A DNA stretch of 33,095 nt, taken from contig JAEUHP010000016.1 of the NCBI GenBank assembly GCA_016795295.1, forward strand, positions 1 to 33,095. Reading direction: 5' to 3'. Below, piece after piece: positions 31,241 through 33,095 of the stretch. A program made the translations under genes and the position numbers. Within the stretch, counting starts at the first letter, position 1; each line of letters starts with the position of its first letter. The notes beneath the pieces were generated by a model, which was given only the letters and a program-made list of their open reading frames with translations, was not told the origin of the DNA and did not search any database. The stretch is from Planctomycetota bacterium (lineage in GTDB: Bacteria > Planctomycetota > UBA1135 > UBA2386).

Positions 31241-32769
31241 ACCAGCTTCGTGTAGCGGTAGTAGGCCTCGAGGGTCAGCACCAAGATCGCGGTGGTGTAG
31301 ACACGCCCGCCGTCTTCGCCCCAGGCGCCGATCGGGTCCCAGGAGCCATAGAAGTTCTTCTTGTCCTTCTCGCGGCGCTGCGACTTGACCACGGCCGGCT
31401 CCAGGGACTTCTTCCACTCGTCCCAGTGGCGGCCGCCCTTCTGGAACATCGCGTAGGTGGCGTAGTACCAGTAGTACTCGTCGATGGTGCCTGCCTTGAC
31501 GTCCCAGACCGGCTTCTTGGCCAGGATCAGGTCGGCAGCCTTGCCGATGACCGGCTTCTCTTTCTCTTCCTGGCCCATGAAGTAGCGGCAGAACAGGGCC
31601 ACGGCAGTCATCGCCTCGCCCTTCTCACGCGGGAACTTGGTGGCGTGGTCGCCAGTGGTCTTGCGCGAGCTCGGTTCGCCGGCCTTGGTGTAGCCGTGGC
31701 GGCCGTTGGCTTCGGCGACGCTGTCCAGCCAAGCCGCCGAGTTCTGCAGGGCGGTCTTGTTGATCTCGAGGCCGAAGTACTCGCCGGACTCGTAGGCCAT
31801 GATGCACCAGCCGGTCACCGAGGTGTCGTTGTCGTTGTCGCGCGGCTCGTAGCGCCACACCGAGTACGGGTTGCGGTGCGATTCGAGGTAGTTGATGCCG
31901 CGCTGGGCCACGGGCTTCAGCTGCGAGTATTGCGACAAGCCGAACGCTTCGCACATCGCGTAGGCCGCGATCGCGTGGTCGTAGATGAAGTCGTGCGAGG
32001 ACTTCATGCCGAACAGGCCGGTGTTCTGGTCCTGTTGCTCGCGCAGCCACAGCACGCCGCGCTTGATCACGTCCTTGTAAGGGCCGCTGCGCATGGTGCT
32101 GCCGTCGCCGAGGAACGCCAGGAGCGCCAAGCCGGTGACGCCGATGTCGTGCACCGGGTTGCCGGCGCCGTCGCACGGCTCACCCTCGGTGTCATGCTTC
32201 ATGAACTGGTCGGTGTCCCACTTGCCGTCCTCGTCCTGGTGGTCCTTGAGCCACTTCAGGCCGGCGTCGATCGACTCGACGTAGGCCTTGCCGCCGCCCT
32301 TGCCACCCTTGCCGCCGCCGCGGCCGCCATATTTGCCACCGGCGCCACCGCCGAGGCCGACGGCGCTGTTCCACTGGTTGCTGTCGAACGCCGATTCCTT
32401 GGCAGTGCTGTCGCTGACCGTGTTGTCGAACGCTTCGGTCGGGGACTCCTGGACTGCGGTCTCGGTGACCACCACCTCGTCCTTGGTCTCCTCCGGCTTG
32501 GTCTCCGGGGGCGGGGGGGGCGGTGGTTCTTCGATCTTCTGCTCCTCCTGCTGGGTCATCTCGACCTTGTTCTCGACCTTCTTCTTCTCCTCAGGCGGGA
32601 TCATAACCCAGAGGATCAGCAGGACGACAGCGTGGATCGCCGCAGACAGGATCAGCCAGGGCGCGTGGCGGAGCTGCTCCGCCATCAGGTCCTGGAAGCT
32701 GGTTTCCTGTTCCCAGATCGGGAGGGCGTTGGACTTGACTTGGATCTTCTTGGGGTCGACTTGGGCCAT
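31234..32769 (-). CDS. Membrane-anchored protein with TonB-like N-terminus and prenyltransferase/squalene-oxidase-type toroid repeats
   Basis: The 511-residue protein starts at an ATG preceded by a TGGAGG Shine-Dalgarno site. A cytoplasmic N-terminus is followed by one membrane helix (about 38-57, WLILSAAIHAVVLLILWVMI), an acidic/Pro-rich stretch (VEMTQQEEQKIEEPPPPPPP, then more Lys/Glu/Pro) very like the periplasm-spanning region of TonB, and a Gly/Lys-rich linker (GGGAGGKYGGRGGGKGGKGG, about 138-160). The remaining 350 residues show alpha/alpha-toroid repeats of the prenyltransferase/squalene oxidase type: IDAGLKWLKDHQDEDGKW, DIGVTGLALLAFLGDGST, RGVLWLREQQDQNTGLFG, HAIAAYAMCEAFGL, RGINYLESHRNPYSVWRYEP, SVTGWCIMAYESGEYFGLEI. 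No DCTAE or DDxx cyclase motif is evident, so a binding or structural role is likelier than terpene cyclisation. Similar proteins occur near ExbB/ExbD-type genes in planctomycetes; none is in this window. Confidence 0.87.
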   Translation of the reverse strand: MAQVDPKKIQVKSNALPIWEQETSFQDLMAEQLRHAPWLILSAAIHAVVLLILWVMIPPEEKKKVENKVEMTQQEEQKIEEPPPPPPPETKPEETKDEVVVTETAVQESPTEAFDNTVSDSTAKESAFDSNQWNSAVGLGGGAGGKYGGRGGGKGGKGGGKAYVESIDAGLKWLKDHQDEDGKWDTDQFMKHDTEGEPCDGAGNPVHDIGVTGLALLAFLGDGSTMRSGPYKDVIKRGVLWLREQQDQNTGLFGMKSSHDFIYDHAIAAYAMCEAFGLSQYSQLKPVAQRGINYLESHRNPYSVWRYEPRDNDNDTSVTGWCIMAYESGEYFGLEINKTALQNSAAWLDSVAEANGRHGYTKAGEPSSRKTTGDHATKFPREKGEAMTAVALFCRYFMGQEEKEKPVIGKAADLILAKKPVWDVKAGTIDEYYWYYATYAMFQKGGRHWDEWKKSLEPAVVKSQRREKDKKNFYGSWDPIGAWGEDGGRVYTTAILVLTLEAYYRYTKLVR

Positions 32770-32900
32770 GGTGGCCTCCAGGGACGGGCACCGGAGACGT
32801 TCGGCAGCCATCCGCCCCTGCGGCGGAGTGGCTCCGGGTGCCTGGTGCCGACGGGTCAACGGCGGCGCCGGGTGTCCGGTTCAGGGGAGAGGGGCGGGAA

Positions 32901-32929
32901 ACTAGAGCGATTTGCCGCCCCGCCTGCAA
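32901..32929 (-). promoter_or_regulatory. Putative promoter of the toroid-protein gene
   Basis: On the minus strand TTGCAG (32929-32924), 17 bases, then TCTAGT (32906-32901), four of six -10 positions. The leader to the ATG at 32769 would be about 125 bases, long for this window; I see no riboswitch-like pattern in it. Confidence 0.4.
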
Positions 32930-33052
32930 CCGCCGGATCCGGGCTTCTTCAGGCAACTGCTGCGTTGGCTGGCACGCCGGAATTCAGGTAACCGCAGACG
33001 CGCCCGTGGCACAGCCACCCTGCCGAGGTCTTCGCGCCCGGCAGGAGCTTCC

Positions 33053-33095
33053 ATGGAGACTTTTCGCCCACCGTTCTGCCCGATTCAGGGCTGCG
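33053..33095 (+). CDS. Start of a gene leaving the right edge
   Basis: An ATG at 33053 is preceded by AGGAG at 33043-33047, five bases away, one of the best Shine-Dalgarno sites in the window. Fourteen codons (METFRPPFCPIQGC) are visible before the edge. This is too little to name a product, and the frame may close just outside. Confidence 0.4.
   Translation, partial: METFRPPFCPIQGC

Noticed and set aside
30795..31255. Open frames on both strands in the gap between flagellin and the toroid gene.
   Set aside because: Arg/Pro/Ala-rich composition, no ribosome-binding site, no family resemblance, and they run through a strong terminator hairpin.
32280..32350. Short repetitive run suggestive of a microsatellite or CRISPR-like repeat.
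   Set aside because: It is the Gly/Lys-rich linker of the toroid protein in frame, without spacer-repeat structure.
3525..33095. Signs of horizontal transfer such as integrases, transposases, attachment repeats at the tRNA-Phe gene, or an abrupt change in base composition.
   Set aside because: None found: no duplicated tRNA 3' end was noticed, composition looks uniform, and no mobility gene is present.

Overview
The window is very GC-rich (by eye about two thirds G+C or more) and reads like a chromosomal segment of a free-living, probably planctomycete-like bacterium. The taxonomic pointers are indirect. There are several long secreted proteins with no obvious homologue outside that group, a secreted protein ending in a C-terminal module I associate with planctomycete exported proteins, paired DUF3857/transglutaminase giants, and a TonB-like anchor fused to an alpha/alpha-toroid domain. 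Shine-Dalgarno sites are weak or absent before most genes, and eight same-strand gene pairs overlap by exactly four bases (ATGA or GTGA). I see no rRNA, CRISPR array, insertion sequence, phage gene or other clear sign of recent transfer.

Layout, left to right. 1-3.5 kb: the N-terminal part of a membrane HExxH protein running off the left edge, RNase HI, a secreted two-repeat protein and a HutD/Ves-family protein. 3.6-11.1 kb: two very large exported proteins in one overlapping pair, each with a DUF3857 and a transglutaminase-like domain; the upstream-encoded one keeps Cys-His-Asp, the other has lost the cysteine. 11.2-16.2 kb: an exported six-EF-hand protein, an exported protein of unknown function, an OmpR-type response regulator and a large histidine kinase, the last three translationally coupled. 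16.25 kb: tRNA-Phe with its own promoter. 16.4-18.8 kb: an RskA-like anti-sigma factor, an ECF sigma factor and a secreted two-domain fasciclin (FAS1) protein.

19-26.4 kb is the most striking region. A stand-alone cobalamin-binding protein with the W-x9-EH signature of light-sensing B12 domains sits beside two divergent, tightly overlapped lipid-modification operons: a CFA-like methyltransferase plus a DUF1295 membrane protein leftward, and a fatty-acyl desaturase, FAD amine-oxidase-like protein, DUF1365 protein and classical cyclopropane fatty acid synthase rightward. This set resembles the LitR/CarH- or ChrR-controlled membrane-lipid genes of proteobacteria, so the region may be a light- or singlet-oxygen-responsive lipid remodelling locus, here with a sensor that has no DNA-binding domain of its own.

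26.4-33.1 kb: ribF and def (leftward), a TPR protein and rpsT (rightward), an orphan flagellin, a 538-base gap holding a strong terminator, the TonB-like/toroid protein, and the first codons of a gene leaving the right edge.

Promoters can be proposed for several genes as TTGCnn, 17 bases, then a TAnnnT-like -10 box. Many genes end in a perfect hairpin that overlaps or touches the stop codon and has no U-tract. All functional statements are from sequence reading and family knowledge; no database search was run.
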